From Rhizorhapis sp. SPR117 (lineage in GTDB: Bacteria > Pseudomonadota > Alphaproteobacteria > Sphingomonadales > Sphingomonadaceae): DNA of 64,000 bases. The position numbers and the translations under genes are program-made. This document shows positions 17,295 to 25,702 of the stretch, one piece after another; position 1 is the stretch's first letter; each line of letters starts with the position of its first letter. Location of the stretch: positions 1-64,000 of the forward strand of contig NZ_JAKKIE010000011.1 in the NCBI RefSeq assembly GCF_021742065.1, in the 5' to 3' direction. A model generated the notes under the pieces. It made no database searches. It saw only the letters and a program-made list of their open reading frames with translations, and was not told the origin of the DNA.

Positions 17295-17904
17295 CCATCA
17301 GCGCCAGCACTTCCTCGCGGCTTTTCTCATCCTCGCGGAAAGTGCCCATCATACGGCTGGTTTTCATGGTAACGCCGGGCGTGCGCACTCCGCGCGCAGT
17401 CATGCAGGCGTGCGTCGCCTCAATCACCACAGCAACGCCATGCGGATTTAGATGAGTCCAGATGCAATCCGCTACCTCCGCCGTCAGTCGTTCCTGCACC
17501 TGCAATCGTCGGGCATAAGCGTTCAGCACGCGGGCAAGCTTGGATATGCCAACAACATGATCGCGCGGCAGATAGGCGATATGCGCGACACCTATGATTG
17601 GCGCCATATGATGCTCGCAATGCGACTGGAACGGGATGTCCTTCAACAGGACAATTTCGTCATAACCGCCGACTTCCTCGAATACGCGGCTCAAATGATG
17701 AGCGGGGTCCTCACCATAGCCGCGACAATATTCCTTCCATGCGCGTGCGACCCGCTTGGGCGTGTCCAGCAAACCTTCGCGTGAAGGATCGTCGCCCGTC
17801 CATCGGATCAATGTACGGATCGCATCCTGCACCTCTTCTGGAATCGGAATTTTGGTCGGCGACTCAACGAGGTCGCCATCACCAGCCCTGTCTGAATGTG
17901 CCAA
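17284..17904 (-). CDS. folE: GTP cyclohydrolase I FolE
   Basis: First enzyme of tetrahydrofolate synthesis, making 7,8-dihydroneopterin triphosphate from GTP; it forms a toroidal decamer. The 206-residue protein keeps the zinc ligands in PFQSHCEHHMAP and EATHACMTARG, and the signatures KLARVLNAYARRLQVQERLT and GVAVVIEATH. The length matches type IA enzymes. It is the first gene of the folE-SDR-folB group, with the SDR start overlapping its stop region. It is divergent from the MgtC-like gene, with about 180 bp for the two promoters. Confidence 0.96.
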   Translation of the reverse strand: MAHSDRAGDGDLVESPTKIPIPEEVQDAIRTLIRWTGDDPSREGLLDTPKRVARAWKEYCRGYGEDPAHHLSRVFEEVGGYDEIVLLKDIPFQSHCEHHMAPIIGVAHIAYLPRDHVVGISKLARVLNAYARRLQVQERLTAEVADCIWTHLNPHGVAVVIEATHACMTARGVRTPGVTMKTSRMMGTFREDEKSREEVLALMGVG

Positions 17905-18084
17905 TATTCCTCCCCATTAACGGTAGTACGGCCAACCATTTCCGGGTTTATATGGGGGCGAACAATATAAAAGGCCAGTGGTCGCGGCCAAAATCGATCA
18001 CATCATGGATTGATGCGGCTCTGTCCCCTCGCATCATCGATCGATCATGCATATATTCGGGATGGCAGGGGGGCGGTGAATTGC

Positions 18085-19338
18085 ATGGGCGGCGCTGAAA
18101 TGAACGTCATACAGGCGCTGGCGATCGCGCTGACCGCCGGCTTGTTGATCGGTCTGGAGCGCGGTTGGCAATATCGCAAAAATCCCGCCGGATCACGTGT
18201 GAGCGGTTTTCGCACATTTGGGCTGCTCGGCCTTTCAGGGGGCGTTGCTGGGCTTCTGCCAGTGCCGCTCATGGTCATATTGGCTGGCGGCGTTGCCGCG
18301 ACACTGGTTGCCGGTTACTTGCGGTCGACCGAGCATGACGACAATGTGAGTGTGACCAACACCATTACCGGACTGTTGACCTTTGGTCTGGGTGTTGCCG
18401 CAACGCTGGGGTTCGGGATACAGGTATTGGCAGCCGCGGCCGTCACCACGCTGTTGCTGTCGATGCGGCATCAGTTCCACGGCTGGCTGAAAGGGATGAG
18501 CGCCGTTGAAGTCGAGGCCATTGCCCGCTTTGCACTGATCGCGCTGGTCATCCTGCCGCTGTTGCCCGATAGAGCGATGGGCCCCTATGACGCCTTGAAT
18601 CCCCGCAACATCTGGTTGGTGGTCGTGCTGGTATCGGGGCTGTCCTTCACCGGCTATGTATTGTCGCGGCGGATTGGCCCGGAACGCGGCTTTCTGGTTA
18701 CTGCAGCGTGTGGCGCCATCGTATCCTCCACCGCCGTCACCATAGCTTTTTCCCGCAAGCTGAAAGCTGATGTGCCGGGTGAAGGTGCGTTGGTCGCGGG
18801 TATAGCCATCGCTTCCCTCATCATGTTCATACGTGTGATGCTGTTGACGGCTGTCCTGATGCCGTCTGTCCTGTTCTCGCTCGCACTGGCGATGGTGCCT
18901 GCGACAATCACCGCCATTCTGTTCGCAGCCCTGGCATTACGCCGCGCCGAAGATGGTCAGCCCGGCAATGGCGTGAAGCTTGGCAATCCGCTTGATTTTA
19001 TTCCCGCGCTGATCCTTGCTGCCATGGTTGCGGGCGTTACCGTCGCCGTAAGATGGGCAGAGACGCAATTTGGCGATGCCGGCGTTGCTATCCTCCTGTC
19101 GATCACGGGTCTTGCCGATGTCGATGCTGCGGTCCTTTCGATGTCCGGGTTACCGGCCGGAACGCTTTCACCGCATGATGCGGGGCTCATTCTTGCAGGT
19201 CCTGTGCTCGTGAACACTGCTTTCAAGGGTGTGCTGGCATTGATCATCGCACCGGGGCGTAAGGGCTGGCGCGCCGCTATGCCACTGTTTGCCAGCGTCG
19301 CGGCGTCCGGCGCGGGACTGGCGTTCCTCGCCGGGTAG
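18085..19338 (+). CDS. MgtC/SapB and DUF4010 membrane protein
   Basis: A polytopic inner-membrane protein of 417 residues. The N-terminal part has the MgtC-type first helix with LTAGLLIGLERGW, in which the Gly-Leu-Glu-Arg-Gly motif is the family mark; the C-terminal half is the DUF4010 domain with several more helices (around 12 hydrophobic segments in total). MgtC proteins act under Mg2+ limitation or by binding other membrane proteins, but DUF4010 members are uncharacterised. The ATG at 18085 has GGCGGTGA upstream; the ATG at 18100 (MNVIQALA) is an alternative and fits the family start equally well. Confidence 0.8.
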   Translation: MGGAEMNVIQALAIALTAGLLIGLERGWQYRKNPAGSRVSGFRTFGLLGLSGGVAGLLPVPLMVILAGGVAATLVAGYLRSTEHDDNVSVTNTITGLLTFGLGVAATLGFGIQVLAAAAVTTLLLSMRHQFHGWLKGMSAVEVEAIARFALIALVILPLLPDRAMGPYDALNPRNIWLVVVLVSGLSFTGYVLSRRIGPERGFLVTAACGAIVSSTAVTIAFSRKLKADVPGEGALVAGIAIASLIMFIRVMLLTAVLMPSVLFSLALAMVPATITAILFAALALRRAEDGQPGNGVKLGNPLDFIPALILAAMVAGVTVAVRWAETQFGDAGVAILLSITGLADVDAAVLSMSGLPAGTLSPHDAGLILAGPVLVNTAFKGVLALIIAPGRKGWRAAMPLFASVAASGAGLAFLAG

Positions 19339-19352
19339 CCGTTCGGCCCGCT

Positions 19353-20744
19353 CTAATCCGCCGCAAATTCGAACGGCGTCAGCCCGCGCTCCCGCTCATT
19401 GAAGCTGAGCGTGCGTCCTTTGGGTGGGGCAGACCGCTGCGCACAGCCGGCGCGCGTGCAGGCCGCACAACCAAGCCCCATAGGTGTCGCCGCGCCGCTC
19501 TCAAGATCCAGTCCGCGCGCATAGCCAATCGGTGTGGCCAGCTCCGCATTGACGCCCAGTGCAACGGCGAACATCGCCTTTCCACCTGCGCGAAATCCCT
19601 GTCCCTGCACCGTGCGCGACAGCGTGAACCAGCGTTCGCCGCCCTCCAGTTCCACCAGTTGCCGTTGTATTTCGCCGGGCTGATCGAACGCGGCATGGAC
19701 GGACCATAGCGGACAACGTCCCTCCGCCTCAACCAGCAGCGCCCCCGAAGCGCCCGCATAGCGCTTTGACGACTGCCCTGCCCGGTCGATACGTAACATG
19801 AAGAACGGCAAGCCTCGTGCGCCCACCCGCTGCAACGTCGTCAAACGATGCGCCACTTGCTCGAATCCCGCACCAAAGCGCCGCTGGAGCAGCAACAAAT
19901 CATATCCGCTCCCCTCACAAGCGCGCAGGAAACGCGCATAGGGCATCATCAGTGCCGCAGCGAAATAGCTGGTCAAATGGCGCCGGAAAAACCGCTCTGC
20001 CGTTCGCTCGGCAAGTCCCGCACCGCCGACCAGAGCCTCGATCTCTTGCGTAGCCTCGATCTGGCCCAGCAGAAACGCCGCCTGAAAAGTGCGTGATGCG
20101 GGATCCAGCATTTCGGAAAGCTGCAACTGCCGCGCATGCAAGTCCAATCGACGCAAGCGGTCGGGCATGACATCGGCGGGCAATATACGGATGGAAAGCT
20201 GATGCTTGACGCGCAACCGTTCGGCAATTGCGCCATACAGATCGCCCGCTCCCAACCGCAATTCATCGGCCAATGCCTCCGCCTGTGCGTCCAGATCGGC
20301 AAAATGATTACGCCAGCGCTCTATTTCCCGCCTGACCATCGTGACCGGCTTTGCTTCCACCGCGCCCTCCGCAACCGCGCCGCCTTCCGCCATCCGGTCG
20401 AACAAACGGGCAAATGCCTCTACACTGCCGGGCGCCGCGGCCAGCCATTCCTCCATCTCCGTCCGGTCGATTTGCAGGTCGGCAAACAGCGGATCGGCCA
20501 ATCGGCGCTTAAGGCCGTCAATGCCGCCCCCAGGTATATCGTCGGTCAGGCTTCTGGGATCGAAGTCGAACCGTTCGGCTAGCCGCAGCATTAGCGCCGC
20601 GCTCAATGGCCGCTGATTCCGCTCGATAAGGTTCAGGTAACTTGGCGAAATATCCAGCGCGCCAGCCAGCGCCAGCTGCGTCATTGCCGCCCGCCGCCGT
20701 AACCGTTTGATAGCGTGTCCCGCAAAAAGTTTCTGGTCAGCCAT
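19353..20744 (-). CDS. XRE/ScfR-type transcriptional regulator (HTH plus IrrE/DUF2083)
   Basis: A 463-residue DNA-binding regulator. An XRE helix-turn-helix lies at about 9-65 (LALAGALDISPSYLNLIERN). The middle region resembles the IrrE/M78 domain and the C-terminal region the DUF2083 domain, ending in a cysteine group GCAACTRAGCAQR. This architecture is shared with RamB, PrpR and other ScfR proteins that sense acyl-CoA status and regulate acetate, propionate and glyoxylate genes. Here it is divergent from aceA, and control of the shunt is therefore likely, with an inverted repeat in the space between. It converges with the MgtC-like gene (14 bp). Confidence 0.85.
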   Translation of the reverse strand: MADQKLFAGHAIKRLRRRAAMTQLALAGALDISPSYLNLIERNQRPLSAALMLRLAERFDFDPRSLTDDIPGGGIDGLKRRLADPLFADLQIDRTEMEEWLAAAPGSVEAFARLFDRMAEGGAVAEGAVEAKPVTMVRREIERWRNHFADLDAQAEALADELRLGAGDLYGAIAERLRVKHQLSIRILPADVMPDRLRRLDLHARQLQLSEMLDPASRTFQAAFLLGQIEATQEIEALVGGAGLAERTAERFFRRHLTSYFAAALMMPYARFLRACEGSGYDLLLLQRRFGAGFEQVAHRLTTLQRVGARGLPFFMLRIDRAGQSSKRYAGASGALLVEAEGRCPLWSVHAAFDQPGEIQRQLVELEGGERWFTLSRTVQGQGFRAGGKAMFAVALGVNAELATPIGYARGLDLESGAATPMGLGCAACTRAGCAQRSAPPKGRTLSFNERERGLTPFEFAAD

Positions 20745-20775
20745 AGCATTTCATCCGCTTGCGTCGGACCCATTA

Positions 20776-20789
20776 GTAAATAAATTTAC
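20776..20789. promoter_or_regulatory. Inverted repeat, candidate operator of the ScfR-type regulator
   Basis: GTAAAT-AA-ATTTAC is a perfect palindrome with a 2-bp spacer, about 30 bp upstream of the regulator start in an AT-rich stretch shared with the divergent small gene and aceA. Related words occur nearby (TTTACAAAATT at about 20838). Position suits autoregulation; the binding protein is inferred. Confidence 0.45.
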
Positions 20790-20939
20790 ACTATTACAAG
20801 TTTTATTCGCAAATCGCCGACCAATTCTCCACAATTTTTTACAAAATTCATAGCATGAATCGCCGTGGTGCAGCACAACTGACGCAACGCTTTCTCATGG
20901 AAAGCAGAAGCCCATGCACACTGAGCAAGGAGAATGATC

Positions 20940-21095
20940 ATGACTGAACAGCAAGCCCGACCACGCGCAGTCTTCTCCACCGAAGACTTCGGACTCATGA
21001 AGCAGGCCGTGGCGCATTATCTGAAGGAAATGCAGGACCGGCCAGAGTCCAGCAAGCTTAGCGCCCTGTATCACCGTTTGGGCCGTCTGGCCTGA
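20940..21095 (+). CDS. Small protein of unknown function upstream of aceA
   Basis: A 51-residue reading frame, MTEQQARPRAVFSTEDFGL at the start and YHRLGRLA at the end, too short for most gene finders. AAGGAG stands seven bases before the ATG at 20940, a good ribosome-binding site; another in-frame ATG at 20934 is too close to it. The product is a soluble, mostly helical, charged peptide with no membrane segment. It lies between the regulator and aceA, followed by a long hairpin. I know of no function. It could regulate or bind isocitrate lyase, or act as a leader whose translation affects aceA. Confidence 0.65.
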   Translation: MTEQQARPRAVFSTEDFGLMKQAVAHYLKEMQDRPESSKLSALYHRLGRLA

Positions 21096-21106
21096 CAAAC
21101 CTTCGT

Positions 21107-21160
21107 TTTCCTGGGGAGGAAAGTTGACCCGCTGCGGAACTCGCGGTTTCGCAGTGGGTC
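21107..21160 (+). repeat. 18-mer plus 15-bp hairpin upstream of aceA (copy 1)
   Basis: TTTCCTGGGGAGGAAAGT (21107-21124) is itself a TTTCCT/AGGAAA hairpin with a GGGG loop. Directly after it GACCCGCTGCGGAAC (21126-21140) pairs with GTTTCGCAGTGGGTC (21146-21160) over a 5-nt loop, 15 pairs with two G-T wobbles. The same 18-mer followed by a strong GC hairpin occurs just after aceA at 22813. Here it lies in the aceA leader, downstream of the small gene's stop, and looks like a terminator or attenuator lacking a tight T-run. Confidence 0.75.
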
Positions 21161-21185
21161 CTCACAATATTTTGAGGAGTTTCCA

Positions 21186-22781
21186 GTGACCTATGCCGAT
21201 CAGATCGCCCAACTGGGCAATGTTATCAAGGGATATAAAGGCACTTGGGACGGCATTGACGCCGAATCTGCCGCGCGTATGCAGTTGCAAAACCGGTTCC
21301 GCACCGGTCTCGACATCGCGCGATACACCGCAAAGATCATGCGCGAGGACATGGCCGCCTATGACGCCGATCCCGCCAATTACACGCAGTCACTGGGTTG
21401 CTGGCACGGCTTCATCGCGCAGCAGAAGATGATTTCCATCAAGAAGCATTTCGGTTCGACCAAGCGCCGTTATCTGTACCTCTCCGGCTGGATGGTCGCC
21501 GCGCTGCGCAGCGACTTTGGCCCCCTGCCCGACCAGTCGATGCATGAGAAAACTTCGGTGCCTGCGCTGATCGGTGAACTATACACCTTTCTCAAGCAAG
21601 CCGATGCCCGCGAACTGGGCATGATGTTCCGCGAGCTCGACACGGCGCGTGAAAGCGGCAACCAGATGGAGGAGCAGCGCCTGCTGCACGCCATCGACAA
21701 TTACGAAACCCATGTCGTTCCGATCATCGCGGACATCGACGCAGGCTTCGGCAATGCCGAGGCGACCTATCTGCTTGCCAAAAAGATGATCGAGGCGGGC
21801 GCCTGCGCCCTGCAGATCGAAAATCAGGTCAGCGACGAAAAGCAGTGCGGCCATCAGGACGGCAAGGTAACGGTTCCGCACGAGGACTTTCTGGCGAAGG
21901 TCCGCGCCTGCCGCTACGCCTTCCTGGAACTGGGGGTCGAGGATGGTATCATCGTCACCCGCACGGACTCGCTCGGCGCCGGCCTTACCAAGCAGATCGC
22001 CTACAGCAAGGAACCGGGCGATATTGGCGACCAGTATAACAGCTTCCTCGATTGCGAAGAGATCGATGACATCGCGCAGGCAAATGGCGACGTCATCATC
22101 AATCGCGATGGCAAGCTGATGCGGCCCAAGCGCCTGCCCAGCAACCTCTACCAGTTCCGTCCCGGAACCGGCGAGGACCGCTGCGTTCTCGACTGCATCA
22201 CGTCGCTCCAGAACGGCGCTGACCTGCTCTGGATCGAGACGGAAAAGCCGCATATCGAGCAGATCGCAGGCATGGTCGACCGCATCCGTGAAGCTGTTCC
22301 CAATGCGAAGCTCGTTTACAACAACTCACCCAGCTTCAACTGGACGCTGAATTTCCGCCAGCAGGTTTATGACGCTTGGGAAGCGGCGGGCAAGGATGTG
22401 TCGGCCTATGACCGCGCCAAGCTGATGAGCGTGGATTACGATGGCACCGATCTTGCCGCCGAAGCCGATGACAAGATCCGCACTTTCCAGCGTGACGCCG
22501 CCAAGCGCGCGGGCATCTTCCATCACCTGATCACGCTGCCGACCTATCACACCGCCGCGCTGTCGACTGACAATCTGGCTAAGGAATATTTCGGCGACGC
22601 AGGCATGCTAGGCTATGTCAAAGGCGTGCAGCGCAAGGAAATCCGCGAAGGAATTGCCTGCGTGAAGCACCAGAACATGTCTGGTTCCGACATCGGCGAC
22701 GACCACAAGGAATATTTCGCAGGTGAAGCCGCTCTGAAGGCTGGCGGCACCCACAACACTATGAACCAATTCGCTGCCTGA
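21186..22781 (+). CDS. aceA: Isocitrate lyase, Pseudomonas-type 531-residue form
   Basis: Cleaves isocitrate into succinate and glyoxylate, the first step of the glyoxylate shunt used on acetate and fatty acids. At 531 residues it belongs to the longer form seen in Pseudomonas aeruginosa rather than the 430-residue E. coli form. The catalytic loop reads KQCGH (219-223, Cys 221) instead of the common KKCGH, as expected for this subgroup; DIDAGFGN and NNSPSFNW are substrate and metal motifs. Translation starts at GTG 21186 with TGAGGAG upstream. Malate synthase is not in this window. The ScfR-type regulator lies divergently upstream. Confidence 0.95.
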   Translation: MTYADQIAQLGNVIKGYKGTWDGIDAESAARMQLQNRFRTGLDIARYTAKIMREDMAAYDADPANYTQSLGCWHGFIAQQKMISIKKHFGSTKRRYLYLSGWMVAALRSDFGPLPDQSMHEKTSVPALIGELYTFLKQADARELGMMFRELDTARESGNQMEEQRLLHAIDNYETHVVPIIADIDAGFGNAEATYLLAKKMIEAGACALQIENQVSDEKQCGHQDGKVTVPHEDFLAKVRACRYAFLELGVEDGIIVTRTDSLGAGLTKQIAYSKEPGDIGDQYNSFLDCEEIDDIAQANGDVIINRDGKLMRPKRLPSNLYQFRPGTGEDRCVLDCITSLQNGADLLWIETEKPHIEQIAGMVDRIREAVPNAKLVYNNSPSFNWTLNFRQQVYDAWEAAGKDVSAYDRAKLMSVDYDGTDLAAEADDKIRTFQRDAAKRAGIFHHLITLPTYHTAALSTDNLAKEYFGDAGMLGYVKGVQRKEIREGIACVKHQNMSGSDIGDDHKEYFAGEAALKAGGTHNTMNQFAA

Positions 22782-22812
22782 AAACCGGTTCGCAACACAA
22801 GGCTCAACGATC

Positions 22813-22830
22813 TTTCCTGGGGAGGAAAGT
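22813..22830 (+). repeat. 18-mer downstream of aceA (copy 2)
   Basis: TTTCCTGGGGAGGAAAGT, identical to 21107-21124, stands about 30 bp after the aceA stop and leads into the terminator at 22835. The two modules share the layout 18-mer, then a GC hairpin containing ACTCGCGG. Confidence 0.8.
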
Positions 22831-22834
22831 CTGT

Positions 22835-22866
22835 CCGCCGCGAGGAAACTCGCGGCGGGCTTTTTT
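22835..22866 (+). terminator. Rho-independent terminator of aceA
   Basis: CCGCCGCGAG-GAAA-CTCGCGGCGG, a 10-bp perfect stem with a GNRA tetraloop, is followed by GC and six T. It also serves as the boundary to the convergent DUF3501 gene, whose stop codon lies in the T-run. Confidence 0.93.
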
Positions 22867-23464
22867 ATGCGAAATCCCCGGCCAGTTCGCGCCGCACCTC
22901 ATCATTGATGAGAGCGATATGCCCATAATTGGGGTGATCGATGTGAAACATCGCCTGCCCCTCTCCGCTCTTCCATGCGGAAATTTGCGCGTCGGTGAAG
23001 GGAAAATGCAGGAAATGAACGCTCGATGCCTTGCCCTCTGGCGTGCTGCGTTCGACATCGCCTTCAGGCACCCCTGCGATCTTTTCGCCATCGATGCTGA
23101 GGAAGATATGATCCTCAACCCCACCAATCTGACCCAGCACGCGCGCGCGAATTTTGGGATCATCGATTTCGAACATCAATGTGCACGTCAGATCGCTACC
23201 ATTCGGGATCATCGGATTATAGGCGGCAAGCTCATCCTTGAGCTGCTCCTCGCCACCCTTTTCAATGCGCAGCATTTCGTGAATCTGCCACCACATCGTA
23301 TCCCAGTTTTCAAAGTGCACCGTCACATGCGGCCCCACCGACAACCGGCGAAACCGTTTGCGGACAAGGTTTTCCTGCCGCTTCTCCGCGCGGATGGTTT
23401 CAAACGTACCAAGGTCCATGATATCCTCGGCAGTAATGATGCGCTGTTGGCGAGGCATGTTCAT
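22865..23464 (-). CDS. DUF3501 family protein
   Basis: A protein of 199 residues whose family (DUF3501) has no known function. The segment starting RQQRIITAEDIMDLGTFE and the core VHFENWDTMWWQIHEML match the family. It is predicted soluble and lacks cysteine clusters. In many aerobic proteobacteria DUF3501 follows an HdrD/GlpC-like Fe-S protein and rubrerythrin, as here, so the three probably form one pathway, perhaps peroxide protection or electron transfer. The start is ATG 23464 or ATG 23458; both have GGAG upstream. The longer open frame to 23698 runs through the upstream gene and is not used. Confidence 0.82.
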   Translation of the reverse strand: MNMPRQQRIITAEDIMDLGTFETIRAEKRQENLVRKRFRRLSVGPHVTVHFENWDTMWWQIHEMLRIEKGGEEQLKDELAAYNPMIPNGSDLTCTLMFEIDDPKIRARVLGQIGGVEDHIFLSIDGEKIAGVPEGDVERSTPEGKASSVHFLHFPFTDAQISAWKSGEGQAMFHIDHPNYGHIALINDEVRRELAGDFA

Positions 23465-23484
23465 CAACTCCACACTAGCTCCGA

Positions 23485-24813
23485 TTAAAATCCATAAGCT
23501 TTCGCCATAAGCTCGATCGGATGCCCGATCCGATCCGGCACCTTTTCCGAACCGGACAACGCCATCACCTGCCGCAAATGCTGGCCGGCGAGCGGACATT
23601 CGCTGACCATGTAATCCGGCGCGCCCTTTTCCAGGTTCCGCGCGGCGGGGCGGCCGACCTTGATAGCCGTGTCGAAATTCTGCTTGAAGATACCCCATTT
23701 ACCGCCATGCCCCGAACAGCGATCGGTCAATGCCGGCTTCGTGCCGGGGATGAGGCGCAGCATCTCCAATGCCTTTGGCCCCATATTCTGCGCCCGGCTA
23801 TGACAGGCGAAATGCACACCTACGCTGGAAGGCATTTCATCGATCGGGGCTAACCCGCATTCCTTGGCCAAGGCCACCATATACTGGCTCAGGTCATAAG
23901 TGCTCTCGCTCAATGTCTGGATTCCCTCATGACCTGGATTGAGCAGCGGCCATTCGAATTTCAGCATCAGCGAGCAACTGGTCGTCAGCGGCACGATGTC
24001 ATAACCATCCGCGATCATTGGAGCGAAATAGGCGGAAATCCGCTCCGCAGCGTCCGCCACGGCTTTCAGGTCGCCATTTTCGAACTTGGGCATGCCACAA
24101 CATTCCGGATGCTCGATCCGCACCTGAACGCCATTGTGGGCCAACACCTTCATCGCTGCCTCGCCCGGCGTCTGATCATTGAAATTGCCGTAGCAGGTGG
24201 CATAGAGCACCACCTTTTTGCCAAACCCCAGCGCGTCGGGATTGGGCGCAGGGATGCGATCCGCGGCTTTCTTCGTCAGCGGCGCGTCGGCGAAGGCCGG
24301 CAGATGCGCGCGTTTGTCGATACCCAAAGTCGCCTGCATCACGCCCCGTGCCGGGCCATTTTCCCTGGTGGCAATATTGGCAAGTCCGCTGAACATCGTC
24401 CCCAGCTTGCCATTGCGGTCGGTCTTGGCCAACTCCTTGTCGGCGAGGCCGGTGACACCATTTTTGTGCTCGACGGCGCGATAGCGGAGCATCAGATGTG
24501 GAAAATCGACGTTCCATTCATGCGGCGGCACATAGGGACATTTCACCATGAAGCACATGTCGCATAGCGTGCATGCATCGACGACCTTCTTGAAATCCTT
24601 GTTGTCGAGATGCTCGACATCCTCATGTTCGCTCTCATCGACCAGATCGAAGAGCGTCGGGAAACTGTCACACAGGTTGAAACAGCGTCGGCAGCCGTGG
24701 CAAATGTCGAACACGCGGCGCAGTTCGGCGTCCAACGCTTTCTCATCGTAGAAACTCTCGTCCTGCCACGCGATCGGGTGACGGGTCGGCGCCTCCAGGC
24801 TGCCTTCTTTCAT
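23485..24813 (-). CDS. Fe-S oxidoreductase with two 4Fe-4S and two CCG domains (HdrD/GlpC-like)
   Basis: A 442-residue cytoplasmic or membrane-associated electron-transfer protein. The N-terminal ferredoxin part carries CHGCRRCFNLC and CTLCDMCFMVKCP, ligands for two 4Fe-4S clusters. Two cysteine-rich CCG-type domains follow, one with HPECCGMPKFENGD and one with the later CSGHGGKWGI; these resemble the domains of heterodisulfide reductase HdrD and GlpC. The electron partner is unknown. It lies between rubrerythrin and DUF3501, and in this context may reduce rubrerythrin, which here has no rubredoxin domain of its own. Start ATG at 24813. Confidence 0.85.
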   Translation of the reverse strand: MKEGSLEAPTRHPIAWQDESFYDEKALDAELRRVFDICHGCRRCFNLCDSFPTLFDLVDESEHEDVEHLDNKDFKKVVDACTLCDMCFMVKCPYVPPHEWNVDFPHLMLRYRAVEHKNGVTGLADKELAKTDRNGKLGTMFSGLANIATRENGPARGVMQATLGIDKRAHLPAFADAPLTKKAADRIPAPNPDALGFGKKVVLYATCYGNFNDQTPGEAAMKVLAHNGVQVRIEHPECCGMPKFENGDLKAVADAAERISAYFAPMIADGYDIVPLTTSCSLMLKFEWPLLNPGHEGIQTLSESTYDLSQYMVALAKECGLAPIDEMPSSVGVHFACHSRAQNMGPKALEMLRLIPGTKPALTDRCSGHGGKWGIFKQNFDTAIKVGRPAARNLEKGAPDYMVSECPLAGQHLRQVMALSGSEKVPDRIGHPIELMAKAYGF

Positions 24814-24850
24814 TCGGATTGTTCCTTATAACAGACGCCCAGAACAGGCC

Positions 24851-24940
24851 TCAAGCTTGTCGAGATATACCCATCGAGAACCGGAGCATATGCTCCAGGG
24901 CTTTTCTCGACGGCGGTTCTCGACAAGCTCGAAACAAACG
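24851..24940. repeat. Dispersed palindromic repeat (AGCTTGTCGAGA family)
   Basis: TCAAGCTTGTCGAGA at 24851 and ATCGAGAACCGG at 24873 face CGGTTCTCGACAAGCTCGA at 24914-24932, with GGAGCATATGCTCC as an inner perfect palindrome (24883-24896) and AAACAAACGG at the outer end. A decayed relative lies at 6803-6915. It fills the gap between rubrerythrin and the Fe-S protein, where it might lower expression of the downstream genes. Confidence 0.65.
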
Positions 24941-24962
24941 GACTTATGGTGTCACTGCCCTA

Positions 24963-25391
24963 TCAGGCGAGCGCTTCCATGCCATCCAGCGTCTTGGTGA
25001 ACTTGCCGGCATGGCTCTTTTCCGCCTTGGCAAGCGTTTCGAACCAATCCGCGATTTCGTCGAAGCCTTCTTCACGGGCGGTCTTCGCCATGCCCGGATA
25101 CATGTCGGTATATTCGTGGGTTTCGCCCGCGATGGCCGACTTCAGGTTGGATGACGTGTCGCCGATTGGCATATTGGTCGCCGGATCGCCGCCACCGCTT
25201 TGCAGAAATTCCAGATGGCCGTGCGCGTGGCCGGTCTCGCCTTCTGCGGTCGAACGGAAAACAGCGGCCACATCGTTATAGCCCTCGATATCCGCCTGCT
25301 GAGCGAAATAAAGATAGCGGCGATTGGCCTGACTTTCGCCCGCGAAGGCGGCTTTCAGATTGTCTTCGGTTTTCGAACCCGTGAGTTCCAT
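24963..25391 (-). CDS. Rubrerythrin-type ferritin-like protein without rubredoxin domain
   Basis: A 142-residue diiron protein, probably a hydrogen peroxide reductase. The ferritin-like four-helix core shows iron ligands in [27 protein letters not shown] (E-x2-H) and [11 protein letters not shown] plus EKSHAGKF. Classical rubrerythrin has a C-terminal rubredoxin with two C-x2-C motifs; here the protein ends at about residue 142, so electrons must come from elsewhere, most simply the HdrD/GlpC-like protein in the same cluster. The ATG at 25391 ([10 protein letters not shown]) is the family start; the frame upstream is open but has no family support. Confidence 0.87.
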   Translation of the reverse strand: MELTGSKTEDNLKAAFAGESQANRRYLYFAQQADIEGYNDVAAVFRSTAEGETGHAHGHLEFLQSGGGDPATNMPIGDTSSNLKSAIAGETHEYTDMYPGMAKTAREEGFDEIADWFETLAKAEKSHAGKFTKTLDGMEALA

Positions 25392-25702
25392 GGCATGTCT
25401 CCTTGAATTGCGACATTGAATCCAGGCGCGCGACATGATGCCGCAAACCCTCAACAGCGCATACAGGTTAGACCAGCCGCAGTCAGCCGCCTAAGAAGAA
25501 ATCTAAATATGACTGATCGAAAGAAGCGATTATTAAGCTCCGATAAATCGTTGCGATTGATTATCGTTCGCAAGGTGCACTGTCAACCACCAGAATGCCA
25601 AATTGCTCGGGCCTATTAGCGATTTGTCAAAGTTTCTCCCTTATTCACCAGCTTTGACAACATAGTATTTCTTGAATTCGACCCATTAGGTGGCGGACAA
25701 TT
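25392..25702. other. Divergent intergenic region between rubrerythrin and cpaF
   Basis: About 310 bp with lower GC than its surroundings and no convincing gene. It must hold the promoters of the rubrerythrin cluster and of cpaF. The only distinct structure I find is the inverted repeat TTGCGA-N11-TCGCAA at 25551-25573, a possible operator for an unknown regulator. The reading frame at 25416-25619 has no ribosome-binding site and no family likeness. Confidence 0.5.

Noticed and set aside
25416..25619. 67-codon frame between rubrerythrin and cpaF
   Set aside because: No ribosome-binding site and no convincing protein composition; more likely promoter DNA.
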